This document shows, in pieces, positions 1-8,949 of a stretch of DNA of 64,000 bases. The notes beneath the pieces are model-generated. The model was not told where the DNA came from, ran no database searches, and was given only the letters and a program-made list of their open reading frames with translations. Source of the stretch: Flavobacterium laiguense (GTDB lineage Bacteria > Bacteroidota > Bacteroidia > Flavobacteriales > Flavobacteriaceae); the NCBI RefSeq assembly GCF_003097655.1, contig NZ_QCZH01000017.1, forward strand, positions 1 to 64,000, read 5' to 3'. A program made the position numbers and the translations under genes. Position 1 is the first letter of the stretch. Each line of letters starts with the position of its first letter.

Positions 1-67
1 CGGATAGCATAGTTCACCTCTGTTTTCCTTTGAATAAATTTAGTGTTTTATCAAATACAAAGTAAAG

Positions 68-152
68 GCGGATAGCCTGACCCCATAAAGGAAAGAGGCC
101 GACTAAGCGGTGTGCTAAGTAGGCCTCTTTCCTTTATGGGGTCACGCCCAAA
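68..152. repeat. Palindromic intergenic repeat with 22-bp stem
   Basis: A perfect 22-bp inverted repeat (79-100 against 122-143) with a 21-nt loop. It is preceded by GGATAGCC and followed by CACGCCCAAA. The flanks match those of the repeats at 45461-45580 and 62500-62613, while the stem sequence differs. It lies just past the stop of lpxB and could also act as its terminator. Confidence 0.75.
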
Positions 153-163
153 GTATGTTTAAA

Positions 164-1276
164 TTACTTTATTGCATCAACAATTAATTGTGCTGTTTTT
201 TTGCTGGCACCAATTCCGCCAAGTTTTTCTTCCAGTAAATCGTAGTTTTCCAGAAGGGTTTTACGATAGTTAGGCTCTAGAATTTTGGTTAATTCTTCTC
301 GAATGCGTTTGGTGGAGCAATCGTCCTGAATTAATTCGGTTACTACTTCTTTGTCCATGATTAGGTTGACAAGTGAAATGTATTTTAACGTAATAATGCG
401 TTTGGCTATTTGGTATGATGCCCAACTGCCTTTGTAGCAAACCACTTCGGGAACTTTGAAAAGCGCGGTTTCTAAAGTTGCGGTGCCTGAAGTTACCAAT
501 GCTGCGGTGGAATTTCGCAATAAAGAATAGGTTTTATTCGAGATGAATTTTATGTTTTCGCTAGCAATGAATGGCTCATAAAATGAAAATTCCTGACTTG
601 GCGCACCTGCGATTACAAATTGATAATCGGGAAAATCAGTGACAACGCTTAACATTACGGACAGCATTTTGCTGATTTCCTGTTTGCGGCTTCCCGGTAA
701 AATGGCTATGATTGGTTTTTCGGATAATTGGTTTTCTGTTCTAAAAGTATTGGTGTCAATACCCGATTGGTTGTGAATAGCATCAATCAAAGGATGGCCT
801 ACAAATTCAACAGGGAATTGATGTTTGACTTCGTAGAAATCTTTTTCGAAAGGCAAAATCACGTACATTTTGTCAATGTCGTGTTTTATGGCTGTGATGC
901 GGTTTTCTTTCCAAGCCCAAATTTGAGGAGAAATATAGTAATGATTTTTATATCCGGATTGTTTCGCCCATTTGGCGATTCGCATATTAAAACCGGGATA
1001 ATCGATATAAATGATTACATCTGGATTGAATTTTGAAATGTCGTTTTTACAAATTTTAATGTTATTTAAAATGGTTTTCAGATTGAAAATCACTTCAATG
1101 AAACCCATAAAAGCCAATTCGCGATAGTGTTTGACTAAAGTGCCACCTACATTTTGCATCAAATCGCCACCCCAAAAACGGATGTCGGCATTTGGATCTT
1201 CTTCGTAGAGTGCTTTCATTAAATTGGATCCATGTAGATCTCCAGAAGCTTCTCCTGCAATAATGTAATATTTCAT
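164..1276 (-). CDS. lpxB: Lipid-A-disaccharide synthase
   Basis: Glycosyltransferase of family GT19. It joins UDP-2,3-diacylglucosamine to lipid X to give the lipid A disaccharide at the inner face of the cytoplasmic membrane. The 370-residue length is normal for the family. The N-terminal AGEASGD signature is at residues 7-13, GHPLIDAI lies near the middle, and LPGSRKQEI marks the donor-binding region. The start follows an A-rich stretch and matches the usual MKYYIIAGEASGD opening. It is downstream of surE and a small membrane-protein gene on the same strand, an order that I recall as common in Flavobacteria. The assignment is firm; only co-transcription across the 250-base gap to the upstream gene is uncertain. 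Confidence 0.96.
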   Translation of the reverse strand: MKYYIIAGEASGDLHGSNLMKALYEEDPNADIRFWGGDLMQNVGGTLVKHYRELAFMGFIEVIFNLKTILNNIKICKNDISKFNPDVIIYIDYPGFNMRIAKWAKQSGYKNHYYISPQIWAWKENRITAIKHDIDKMYVILPFEKDFYEVKHQFPVEFVGHPLIDAIHNQSGIDTNTFRTENQLSEKPIIAILPGSRKQEISKMLSVMLSVVTDFPDYQFVIAGAPSQEFSFYEPFIASENIKFISNKTYSLLRNSTAALVTSGTATLETALFKVPEVVCYKGSWASYQIAKRIITLKYISLVNLIMDKEVVTELIQDDCSTKRIREELTKILEPNYRKTLLENYDLLEEKLGGIGASKKTAQLIVDAIK

Positions 1277-1402
1277 TTTTATGATTTTAAAAAATTATAA
1301 ATGTGTATAACGCCATCAGCTTTCATCTCATTTTTAACAAACAAAGATAGATTAATTCTTTTTTATGATTCTAATGGAAATGCCATAGACATTCTTTTTT
1401 TA

Positions 1403-1472
1403 TAAACCATTAAGGGATTAAGTTTTATTAAGAAAGACTACGAATCTTAATTTTCTTAATATCTTAATGGTT
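1403..1472. repeat. Inverted repeat, AAACCATTAAG type, copy 1
   Basis: Ends AACCATTAAG and CTTAATGGTT face each other across an AT-rich centre in the gap between lpxB and the 90-aa membrane protein gene. A second element with the same ends lies at 17319-17383. It looks like a small dispersed palindromic repeat. The rest of this 250-base gap shows nothing else I can name. Confidence 0.5.
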
Positions 1473-1527
1473 CAAATCTTTAAAAATCACAAGTTAAATG
1501 TTTTGAGTTCCTAAAGATTAAACTTTT

Positions 1528-1800
1528 TTACAGAAACAAAGTGATAATAGTCAATGCGATAACTGCCAAAACGACACCTCTTGCCATAAGTTCTTTATTC
1601 ATTTTTAGTAATATACCAAAAGCAATTAAATCAAGTATGGAACCTAGTGTGACTATTTTTCCGAGGTGACCTTGGCTTTTCATTAATTGAAGTCCAGCTA
1701 TAAAATCCAAATGAACTGCAAAGGTAATGTAGAGGAACATTCCCAAGATAGAAGCCAAGATTCCAATCACAAATCCGATGAGTAAGTCTATTTTGTTCAT
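1528..1800 (-). CDS. Small membrane protein, unknown function
   Basis: A 90-residue hydrophobic protein with about three predicted membrane segments (roughly residues 5-29, 50-65 and 72-90). There is no enzyme motif. Its start codon overlaps the stop of surE (ATGA-type overlap at 1797-1800), so it is almost certainly translated together with surE. Position between surE and lpxB suggests an envelope-related housekeeping role, but this is inference from context alone. I do not recognise a named family. Confidence 0.75.
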   Translation of the reverse strand: MNKIDLLIGFVIGILASILGMFLYITFAVHLDFIAGLQLMKSQGHLGKIVTLGSILDLIAFGILLKMNKELMARGVVLAVIALTIITLFL

Positions 1801-2573
1801 TTCCAGTCTCTATTGGTTAAGTTTTGGATTGCATGATGCGCCGTTAGATCAAATTGTACTGGAACTATAGAAACAAAACCATTTGCCAATGCCCATTCAT
1901 CGGTATCTTCGCCTTTGTCTTGGTTAACAAATTCTCCAGTAAGCCAGTAATAATCTTTGCCTTGTGGGGTTTTTCGTTTGTCGAATTTTTCCATCCAAAT
2001 GGCATTCGCTTGACGGCAAATTTTGATTCCTTTGATTTCTTTTTCTTTTAATTTTGGAAAATTCACATTCAAAATCACCCCTTCTGGCAGTTTCTTGTTC
2101 AGAACCTCTAATGTGATATTTTTGATATATGATTTAATTTGCTCAAAGTCGGCATCCCAATCATAATCTAATAAAGAAAAACCAATAGCTTGAATGCCTT
2201 CAATTCCTGCTTCAACAGCGGCACTCATGGTTCCAGAATAAATGACATTTATAGAAGAGTTAGAACCGTGATTGATGCCAGAAACGCAAAGATCCGGTTT
2301 TCGTTTCAGAATTTCATGCACCGCTATTTTTACGCAATCTACCGGTGTTCCGGAGCAGCTGTATTCTGTAATTGAATCGGTTTCTTTTGAAATTTTATTG
2401 AGATGTAGTGTGTTATTAATAGTGATGGCGTGTCCCATTGCGCTTTGTGGTTTGTCCGGAGCTACGACAATTACTTCTCCTATTTCAGACATAACTGCAA
2501 TTAAAGCTCTTATTCCCGGAGCCGAAACGCCATCGTCATTCGTTATTAGTATTAAAGGTCTTTCAATTTTCAT
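1797..2573 (-). CDS. surE: 5'/3'-nucleotidase SurE
   Basis: Metal-dependent nucleoside monophosphatase of the SurE family, which removes phosphate from 5'- or 3'-nucleotides in the cytoplasm. The metal-binding ITNDDG motif is at residues 10-15 and SGINHGSNS supplies the other metal-binding Asn. The 258-residue length is typical. It is the first gene of a leftward set (surE, small membrane protein, lpxB) and is divergent from the S41 protease gene beginning near 2804, with about 200 bases between them for both promoters. Confidence 0.95.
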   Translation of the reverse strand: MKIERPLILITNDDGVSAPGIRALIAVMSEIGEVIVVAPDKPQSAMGHAITINNTLHLNKISKETDSITEYSCSGTPVDCVKIAVHEILKRKPDLCVSGINHGSNSSINVIYSGTMSAAVEAGIEGIQAIGFSLLDYDWDADFEQIKSYIKNITLEVLNKKLPEGVILNVNFPKLKEKEIKGIKICRQANAIWMEKFDKRKTPQGKDYYWLTGEFVNQDKGEDTDEWALANGFVSIVPVQFDLTAHHAIQNLTNRDWK

Positions 2574-2702
2574 TAGTATTGTATTTTAAAAAAGAATTGT
2601 TGAAAAAAATTAAGTTTCGAAACAAATGTAGTAACACAAAATCTTATATTGCGAACAAATAAAATATATTTTTCAGACTGATTCGTTAAGGCTGAAAATT
2701 CT

Positions 2703-2728
2703 ATTTTATATCTTTAACAAAAAATTAT
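2703..2728 (+). promoter_or_regulatory. Upstream motif shared by both prc copies
   Basis: TTTATATCTTTAACAAAA followed by ATTAT lies about 80-100 bases before the first protease gene. Nearly the same string recurs at 5085-5110 before the second copy, although the surrounding gap sequences differ. This is a likely promoter element or operator carried along in the duplication. It is only a partial match to TAnnTTTG. Confidence 0.4.
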
Positions 2729-2803
2729 GTAGCAATCTAGCGGGTTGGCATGGTTTTTAATGTAACTTAGATAAAAAAATTGATGAATCCTATTATTAGA
2801 TTT

Positions 2804-4960
2804 ATGAAAAGAAACTATAAAATACTCATAGCGGTGGTATGCCTTTCGGCTACCTTATTTGCGTTTACTATTAATTCAAAAAAAGAAGTAGATCCAGATA
2901 GAGATAAGTTGCTTTTGGAGCTGTTGACTTTTGTAATAGAAAAAGGCCATTACAATCCTGCGGTTGTTGATGATTCTTTTTCAAAAGGGGTGTATAAAGA
3001 TTACATTACTGCTTTGGACCCTTCCAAACGTTTTTTCCTGCAATCGGACATCAACGAGTTTTCTAAATTCGAAATGGAATTAGACGATCAGTTAATTAAT
3101 AAAGATTTGACTTTTTTTAATCTTACTTACGATCGTTTGATGCTTCGTATGGAGGAAAGTAAAAAAATATTCAAAGAGATTTTAAGCAAACCTTTCGATT
3201 ATAGCATAGATGAGGAATTTAATGTAGATTACGATAAAGCTCCTTATTCAAAAAATGTAGCTGAGCTGAAAGAAAAATGGAGAAAACAAATTAAGTTATC
3301 TACCCTTTCTTCTTTTACGGACAAACAGAAGTTAGAAGAAGATAAAAAGGGGAAAGATCCTAAATATGGAGTAAAGTCTAATGAGGAACTTGAGAAAGAA
3401 ACAAGAGAGAGTTCACTAAATTCATTAAATGAGTCTTTTGGATTTATGAATGAATTGAAAAGAGATGATTGGTTTACCTTGTATATCAACTCTATTATGT
3501 CTCGTTTTGATCCTCATACGTCTTATTTTGCACCAGAAGAAAAAGAGCGTTTTGATGTAAGTATGAGCGGAAAATTAGAAGGAATAGGAGCTCGTTTGCA
3601 AAAGAAAAACGATTATACCGAGATTTCTGAGCTTATATCTGGTGGTCCTGCTTGGAGAGGAAAGCAATTGGAAGCAGGAGATTTAGTAATGAAAGTTGCA
3701 CAAGGCAATGGGGTTCCTGTTGATGTTGTTGGGATGCGTTTGGATGATGTTGTCAAAAAGATAAAAGGGCCAAAGGGTTCTGAAGTTCGTCTTACCGTTA
3801 AGAAAGTAGATGGTACAATACAAGTTATTTCTATCATTAGAGATATTGTTGAGATTGAAGAAACTTATGCTAAATCTAGCGTTGTTGAAAAAAATGGTTT
3901 AAAATATGGTGTTATTTATTTGCCTAAATTTTATATCGATTTTGAAAATAAAGACGGTAGAGATGCGGGTAAGGACATCGCTCTTGAAGTAGATCGATTG
4001 AAGAAAGCAGGGGTAAAAGGAATTGTATTGGATGTTCGTGATGATGGAGGTGGATCTTTATCAACTGTTGTGGATATTGCGGGTTTGTTTATAGAACAAG
4101 GGCCTATTGTGCAAATCAAATCAGCAGGTAAGAAAAAAGAAATTTTATATGATACCGATAAAAAAATTGAGTGGGATGGACCTTTGGTAATCATGGTAAA
4201 TGAGTTCTCAGCATCGGCTTCAGAGATTTTGGCAGCTGCTATTCAAGATTATAAAAGAGGGATCATCATCGGAAGTAAGCAAACTTATGGGAAAGGAACC
4301 GTGCAAAATGTAATCGATTTGAACCAATTTGTTCGTAACAGCTCTGCAGGAGATCTTGGAGCATTGAAAACTACCACCCAGAAATTTTATAGAATAAACG
4401 GAGGATCAACTCAATTGGAAGGAGTGAGCAGTGATGTTGTTATGCCAGATCGTTATGCTTATCTAAAAATGGGAGAGCGTGATGAAGAGAATGCTATGCC
4501 ATGGGATAAAATAGATCCGGCACTTTATGGCGTTTGGAAGGATAATTCGAAATTTGATCAGGCAATAATTAACAGTAAAAAGAGAATTGCGAATAACATC
4601 CAATTTCAATTGATCGAAGAAAATGCAAAATGGATTGACAGCAGAAGTAACGAAAATACCTATAGCTTAAATATTGACAAATTTTTGGTTGCTCAAAATC
4701 AAATAGAAAATGTAGCTAAGAAATATAAACCGATAGTTGATTATAAAAACAATTTAAAATTCACGTCATTACCATACGAGTTGGAAGGCATGGCTAAAGA
4801 TGCTGCTCTAAAAGAAAAGAGAGAAAGATGGCATGAAGGTTTGGCTAAAGATATTTATGTTGAAGAAGCTTTGAATGTATTGGATGATTTACAAATGAAA
4901 CCAATTGTAAGGAACAGTATGGTCAGTGAAATAAAAAAAGGTAAATTGGTTAAATCATAA
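2804..4960 (+). CDS. prc: S41 carboxy-terminal processing peptidase, copy 1
   Basis: Periplasmic tail-specific protease of the Prc/CtpA type, cleaving proteins from the C-terminus. An N-terminal signal segment is followed by an N-terminal helical domain, a PDZ domain and the S41 core. EFSASASE near residue 470 carries the nucleophile Ser, and SKQTYGKGTVQ about 25 residues later carries the general-base Lys. About 718 residues, near the E. coli Prc length. The open frame extends upstream to a TTG at 2780 and an ATG at 2783. The ATG at 2804 is chosen because MKRNYKIL aligns with MKKKYKIL of the adjacent paralogue. It has its own terminator at 4992-5023. Confidence 0.93.
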   Translation: MKRNYKILIAVVCLSATLFAFTINSKKEVDPDRDKLLLELLTFVIEKGHYNPAVVDDSFSKGVYKDYITALDPSKRFFLQSDINEFSKFEMELDDQLINKDLTFFNLTYDRLMLRMEESKKIFKEILSKPFDYSIDEEFNVDYDKAPYSKNVAELKEKWRKQIKLSTLSSFTDKQKLEEDKKGKDPKYGVKSNEELEKETRESSLNSLNESFGFMNELKRDDWFTLYINSIMSRFDPHTSYFAPEEKERFDVSMSGKLEGIGARLQKKNDYTEISELISGGPAWRGKQLEAGDLVMKVAQGNGVPVDVVGMRLDDVVKKIKGPKGSEVRLTVKKVDGTIQVISIIRDIVEIEETYAKSSVVEKNGLKYGVIYLPKFYIDFENKDGRDAGKDIALEVDRLKKAGVKGIVLDVRDDGGGSLSTVVDIAGLFIEQGPIVQIKSAGKKKEILYDTDKKIEWDGPLVIMVNEFSASASEILAAAIQDYKRGIIIGSKQTYGKGTVQNVIDLNQFVRNSSAGDLGALKTTTQKFYRINGGSTQLEGVSSDVVMPDRYAYLKMGERDEENAMPWDKIDPALYGVWKDNSKFDQAIINSKKRIANNIQFQLIEENAKWIDSRSNENTYSLNIDKFLVAQNQIENVAKKYKPIVDYKNNLKFTSLPYELEGMAKDAALKEKRERWHEGLAKDIYVEEALNVLDDLQMKPIVRNSMVSEIKKGKLVKS

Positions 4961-4991
4961 CATTTTGCTATGATTTCAAAATAGTTATAAG

Positions 4992-5023
4992 AAACGCTTC
5001 AATGTATTTGGAGCGTTTTTTTT
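4992..5023 (+). terminator. Rho-independent terminator after prc copy 1
   Basis: AAACGCTTCA pairs with TGGAGCGTTT (one wobble) and is followed by a T-run. The rest of the 308-base gap to the next gene holds only the shared upstream motif at 5085-5110. Confidence 0.8.
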
Positions 5024-5084
5024 ATTGAGTTTTGTGCAATAGGCTGTCTTCCGCCAATTGATTTGTTCCTTTTTTTCTTAATGT

Positions 5085-5110
5085 AAATTTATATCTTAAC
5101 AAAACATTAT
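5085..5110 (+). promoter_or_regulatory. Second copy of prc upstream motif
   Basis: AATTTATATCTTAACAAAA followed by CATTAT closely matches 2703-2728 in front of the first protease gene. It lies 160 bases before the start chosen for copy 2, so either the leader is long or this is not the promoter core. Confidence 0.35.
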
Positions 5111-5268
5111 CTTATACTTAGGGAGTTGATATAGATTTTAATGTAATTTCGAAAAATATTTAGCGAATTCGGTTATTAGCTTTATGGTTCTATTCCGAAG
5201 TTTCTGAATGCAAAAAATAATGAAGAATGGCGATACGATGTTCTATTAAAAATAAATGTTATCCACGA

Positions 5269-7422
5269 ATGAAAAAAAAATATAAAATACTCATAACTGC
5301 GGTATGCCTTTCGGTTACTTTATGCGGTTTTACTATTAATTCTAAAAAATCGGTAGATCCAGAAAGAGATAAATTGCTATTGGAGTTACTGACTTTTGTT
5401 GTTGAAAAAGGACATTATAATCCGGCAATTATTGATGATGATTTCTCAAAAGGCGTTTATAAAGATTATATAGCAGGTTTAGATCCTTCTAAACGGTTTT
5501 TCTTGCAATCGGATATCAATGAGTTTTCTAAATTCGAATTGGAGTTGGACGATCAATTAACCAATAAGGATTTGACCTTCTTTAATCTTACTTACGATCG
5601 TTTGATACTTCGTATGGAAGAAAGTAAAAAAATTTCCAAAGAGGTTTTGAGCACGCCTTTTGATTATAAAATGGAAGAAGATTTTAATGTGGATTCTGAT
5701 AAAGCTCCATATGCCAAAAACATCAAAGAGTTGAAAGAAAAATGGAGAAAACAAATAAAGTTATCTACTCTTTCTTCTTTGACTGACAAACAAAAATTAG
5801 AAGAAGATAAAAAATTAAAAGATCCAACATATATTGTAAAACCTGATGTTGTCTTGGAAACAGAAACAAGAGATAGTTCATTAAATTCTTTGAACGAGTC
5901 TTTTGGATTTATGTATGAATTAAAAAGAGACGATTGGTTTACGTTATATATCAATTCTATAATGTCTCAATTTGACCCGCATACCACTTACTTTGCCCCC
6001 GAAGACAAAGAGCGTTTTGATACGAGTATGAGTGGTAAATTTGAAGGTATTGGTGCTCAATTACAAAAGAAAAACGATTATATTGAAGTTTTAGAGCTTA
6101 TTTCTGGTGGGCCAGCTTGGAGAGGAAAACAATTAGTGAAAGGAGACTTATTGATGAAAGTAGCCCAATCTAATGGAGTTCCGGTAGATGTTGTAGGGAT
6201 GCGCTTGTCTGATGTTGTTAAAAAAATAAAAGGACCTAAAGGTTCTGAAGTTCGTCTTACCGTTAAAAAAGCAGATGGAACTATACAAGTTGTTCCTATC
6301 ATAAGAGATGTTGTAGAAATTGAAGAAACGTATGTGAAATCTAGTGTTGTTGAAAAAAACGGCTTGAAATATGGGGTTATTTATTTGCCAAAATTTTATC
6401 TTGATTTTGAAAATAAAGATGGAAGAGATGCGGGTAAAGATATTGCTCTAGAAGTGGATCGTTTGAAAAAAACAGGAGTAAATGGTATCGTTTTAGACGT
6501 CCGAGATGATGGTGGTGGATCTTTGTCTACAGTTGTTGATATTGCGGGATTATTTATTGAACAAGGACCTATCGTTCAGGTTAAATCAGCGGGGAAGAAG
6601 CAACAGATTTTGTATGATACTGATGAAAAAATAGAATGGGATGGCCCATTAGTCATTATGGTAAATGAATTTTCGGCTTCGGCTTCTGAGATCTTGGCAG
6701 CTGCTATTCAGGATTATAAAAGAGGTATCATCATTGGAAGCAAACAAACGTATGGCAAAGGGACAGTTCAAAAAGTAATTGACCTGAATTTATATGTGCA
6801 TAATAATACAGCGGGTGATTTAGGGGCTTTAAAAACAACTATTCAAAAGTTTTATAGAATAAACGGAGGATCCACGCAATTGCAAGGCGTAAGCAGCGAT
6901 ATAGTAATGCCAGATCGGTATGCCTATCTAAAAATGGGAGAACGGGATCAAGAACATGCAATGCCATGGGATAAAATTGATCCAGCTCCTTATACAGTTT
7001 GGAGTGCCACTTCAAATTTTGAGCAAGCGATTAGTAACAGTAAAAAGAGAATTGAAAAAAGCATTCAATTTCAATTAATCGAAGAAAATGCAAAATGGAT
7101 TGACACTAGAAGTACAGAAAATAATTACAGTTTGCATATAGATGAATTTAAAGTAGCTCAAAATCAAATTGAAGAAATGGCTAAAAAGTATAAACCAATT
7201 GTTAATTATAAAAATAATTTAAAATTTACTTCACTACCTTATGAATTAGAAGTGATCAGCAAAGATCCAGTTCTAAAAGAAAAGAGAGAAAGATGGCATG
7301 AAAGTTTATCAAAAGATGTTTATGTTGAAGAAGCTTTGAATGTATTGGATGACTTGCAACCCAAATCGATTGTGAAAACTAGCATTCCTACAGATAAAAA
7401 GAGGAGATTAGTTAAATCGTAA
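5269..7422 (+). CDS. S41 carboxy-terminal processing peptidase, copy 2
   Basis: Tandem paralogue of the preceding protease, colinear over its whole length with the same PDZ and S41 domains. The catalytic EFSASASE and SKQTYGKGTVQ motifs are both intact, so the enzyme should be active. About 717 residues from the ATG at 5269. An in-frame ATG at 5227 exists but the extra residues are not signal-like, whereas MKKKYKILITAVCLSV forms a good signal peptide. Differences from copy 1 are spread evenly and are densest near the C-terminus. The pair may have overlapping substrates in the periplasm. It is followed by its own terminator. Confidence 0.92.
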   Translation: MKKKYKILITAVCLSVTLCGFTINSKKSVDPERDKLLLELLTFVVEKGHYNPAIIDDDFSKGVYKDYIAGLDPSKRFFLQSDINEFSKFELELDDQLTNKDLTFFNLTYDRLILRMEESKKISKEVLSTPFDYKMEEDFNVDSDKAPYAKNIKELKEKWRKQIKLSTLSSLTDKQKLEEDKKLKDPTYIVKPDVVLETETRDSSLNSLNESFGFMYELKRDDWFTLYINSIMSQFDPHTTYFAPEDKERFDTSMSGKFEGIGAQLQKKNDYIEVLELISGGPAWRGKQLVKGDLLMKVAQSNGVPVDVVGMRLSDVVKKIKGPKGSEVRLTVKKADGTIQVVPIIRDVVEIEETYVKSSVVEKNGLKYGVIYLPKFYLDFENKDGRDAGKDIALEVDRLKKTGVNGIVLDVRDDGGGSLSTVVDIAGLFIEQGPIVQVKSAGKKQQILYDTDEKIEWDGPLVIMVNEFSASASEILAAAIQDYKRGIIIGSKQTYGKGTVQKVIDLNLYVHNNTAGDLGALKTTIQKFYRINGGSTQLQGVSSDIVMPDRYAYLKMGERDQEHAMPWDKIDPAPYTVWSATSNFEQAISNSKKRIEKSIQFQLIEENAKWIDTRSTENNYSLHIDEFKVAQNQIEEMAKKYKPIVNYKNNLKFTSLPYELEVISKDPVLKEKRERWHESLSKDVYVEEALNVLDDLQPKSIVKTSIPTDKKRRLVKS

Positions 7423-7450
7423 TAGTTATTTTAAGACAATATAAAAACAG

Positions 7451-7485
7451 AAAAGTGCTTCAGTAATTTGAGGCACTTTTTTTGT
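7451..7485 (+). terminator. Terminator after prc copy 2
   Basis: AAAAGTGCTTCA and TGAGGCACTTTT form a hairpin with one wobble pair, followed by a T-run. It separates the protease from the convergent rodA gene. Confidence 0.8.
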
Positions 7486-7616
7486 ATTATTGAAAAGGAT
7501 AATTATATCAGATTGGGACCAATGAAAAAATGGTTGCTTTCTATGGGGAAGGAAGATATGATCTAAAATAAATTAGTAATAGTAAAAAAAGAATGGGTTT
7601 TAATACCATTTATTGT

Positions 7617-8852
7617 TTACCATTCGTTTACTTTATTAGCATCCATTTTTATGAAAATAAATAGCAAAATGGTGAATCCCCAAAGCCCAGAACCTCCATA
7701 GGAAAAGAAAGGCAATGGTACTCCAATAGTTGGGAAAATACCGATAACCATAGCGATGTTTACAAAAAAGTGGGTAAATAATATCCCAGCAACACAGTAT
7801 CCATAAACTCTGCTGAATTTAGTTTTTTGTCTTTCGGCTAGATAAATTACGCGAAGAAACAAACCAGCAAACAATCCAATTACCACTAAGGAACCAACAA
7901 AGCCCCACTCTTCGCCAACAGTGGTAAAAATGTAGTCGGTATGTTGTTCGGGTACAAATCCACCTTTTGTTTGTGTTCCTTCTAGAAACCCTTTGCCGAA
8001 CCATCCACCGGATCCAATTGCAATTTCAGATTGATTGGTATTGTATCCGATCCCTTTCATATCTACCGATTTCCCGAGTAAAATATTAAAACGATCGCGG
8101 TGATGTTGTTTGAAAACATGTGTGAAAACATAGTTTACAGACAATACAAAACCAGATATTACAATAAAAAGAATAGTACTTAATACGATGTTTCTATCAC
8201 CTAGTCTTGATTTGAAATGTATCAGAATCAGCGCAAGTAGAGCCATTAAAATAACATATTGAGGCTCTAAAATAAGTGTTAACATAAAAAGTAATATGGT
8301 GATAAATCCTGTCCAAACATACCAAGAAGGTAATCCTTCACGAAACAGTACAATTATAAAAATGCTATAAATTAAGGCACTTCCAGGGTCGGGTTGAGGC
8401 AAAATAAGCATGACAGGTAAAAAAACTACGGCTAATGCCTGTATTTGTCGATTGACATCTTTTAAATTAATTTGAGTGTCACTCAAGTATTTTGCCAGTG
8501 CCAATGCTGTGGCTGCTTTGGCAAATTCAGATGGTTGCAGTGTAAAACTCCCAATCGCATACCAACATCGTTGTCCTGCAATTGTTTTACCAAAAACAAA
8601 TAATCCAGCTAATGATAATAAAGAAATTCCGTATATTATACTGGCATATTTTTCATAAAATTTACCATCAATGTATAATAAAATAAAAATTAATGGAATT
8701 GATAGGACAATAAAAATAGCTTGTTTCTCATAAGTGCCTTCAGTAGATGACAATGATGAAGAATAGATGTTTAACCAACCTAAAAACACAAGTGCTATAT
8801 AGATAATGATACATATCCAATCAATATTGTTTGATAAATTTTGATTTTTCAT
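7617..8852 (-). CDS. rodA: Rod-shape peptidoglycan glycosyltransferase RodA
   Basis: SEDS-family polymerase of the elongasome. It polymerises lipid II with its partner PBP2 in the inner membrane. The 411 residues are mostly hydrophobic, with about ten membrane segments. Typical SEDS features are GQRCWYAIG and LQPSEFAK in the N-terminal half, and EQHTDYIFTTVGEEWGFVG and FFSYGGSGL in the C-terminal half. It is the last gene of the leftward mreB-mreC-mreD-mrdA-rodA operon, 97 bases after mrdA. Confidence 0.96.
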   Translation of the reverse strand: MKNQNLSNNIDWICIIIYIALVFLGWLNIYSSSLSSTEGTYEKQAIFIVLSIPLIFILLYIDGKFYEKYASIIYGISLLSLAGLFVFGKTIAGQRCWYAIGSFTLQPSEFAKAATALALAKYLSDTQINLKDVNRQIQALAVVFLPVMLILPQPDPGSALIYSIFIIVLFREGLPSWYVWTGFITILLFMLTLILEPQYVILMALLALILIHFKSRLGDRNIVLSTILFIVISGFVLSVNYVFTHVFKQHHRDRFNILLGKSVDMKGIGYNTNQSEIAIGSGGWFGKGFLEGTQTKGGFVPEQHTDYIFTTVGEEWGFVGSLVVIGLFAGLFLRVIYLAERQKTKFSRVYGYCVAGILFTHFFVNIAMVIGIFPTIGVPLPFFSYGGSGLWGFTILLFIFIKMDANKVNEW

Positions 8853-8949
8853 TTGAAACGTGATGAATAAATTATCTTCCGATTTATATTAAGAATACGT
8901 TCCTGACGACCCTAGGCAATAAACTGCTTTTTCGGAAGAAATGAATGTA

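Noticed and set aside
728-1036. Open frame on the plus strand opposite lpxB
   Set aside because: Lies wholly inside a strongly recognised gene on the other strand; no motif and no promoter.
2780-2804. TTG at 2780 as the start of protease copy 1
   Set aside because: The paralogue aligns from the ATG at 2804, which begins a good signal peptide.
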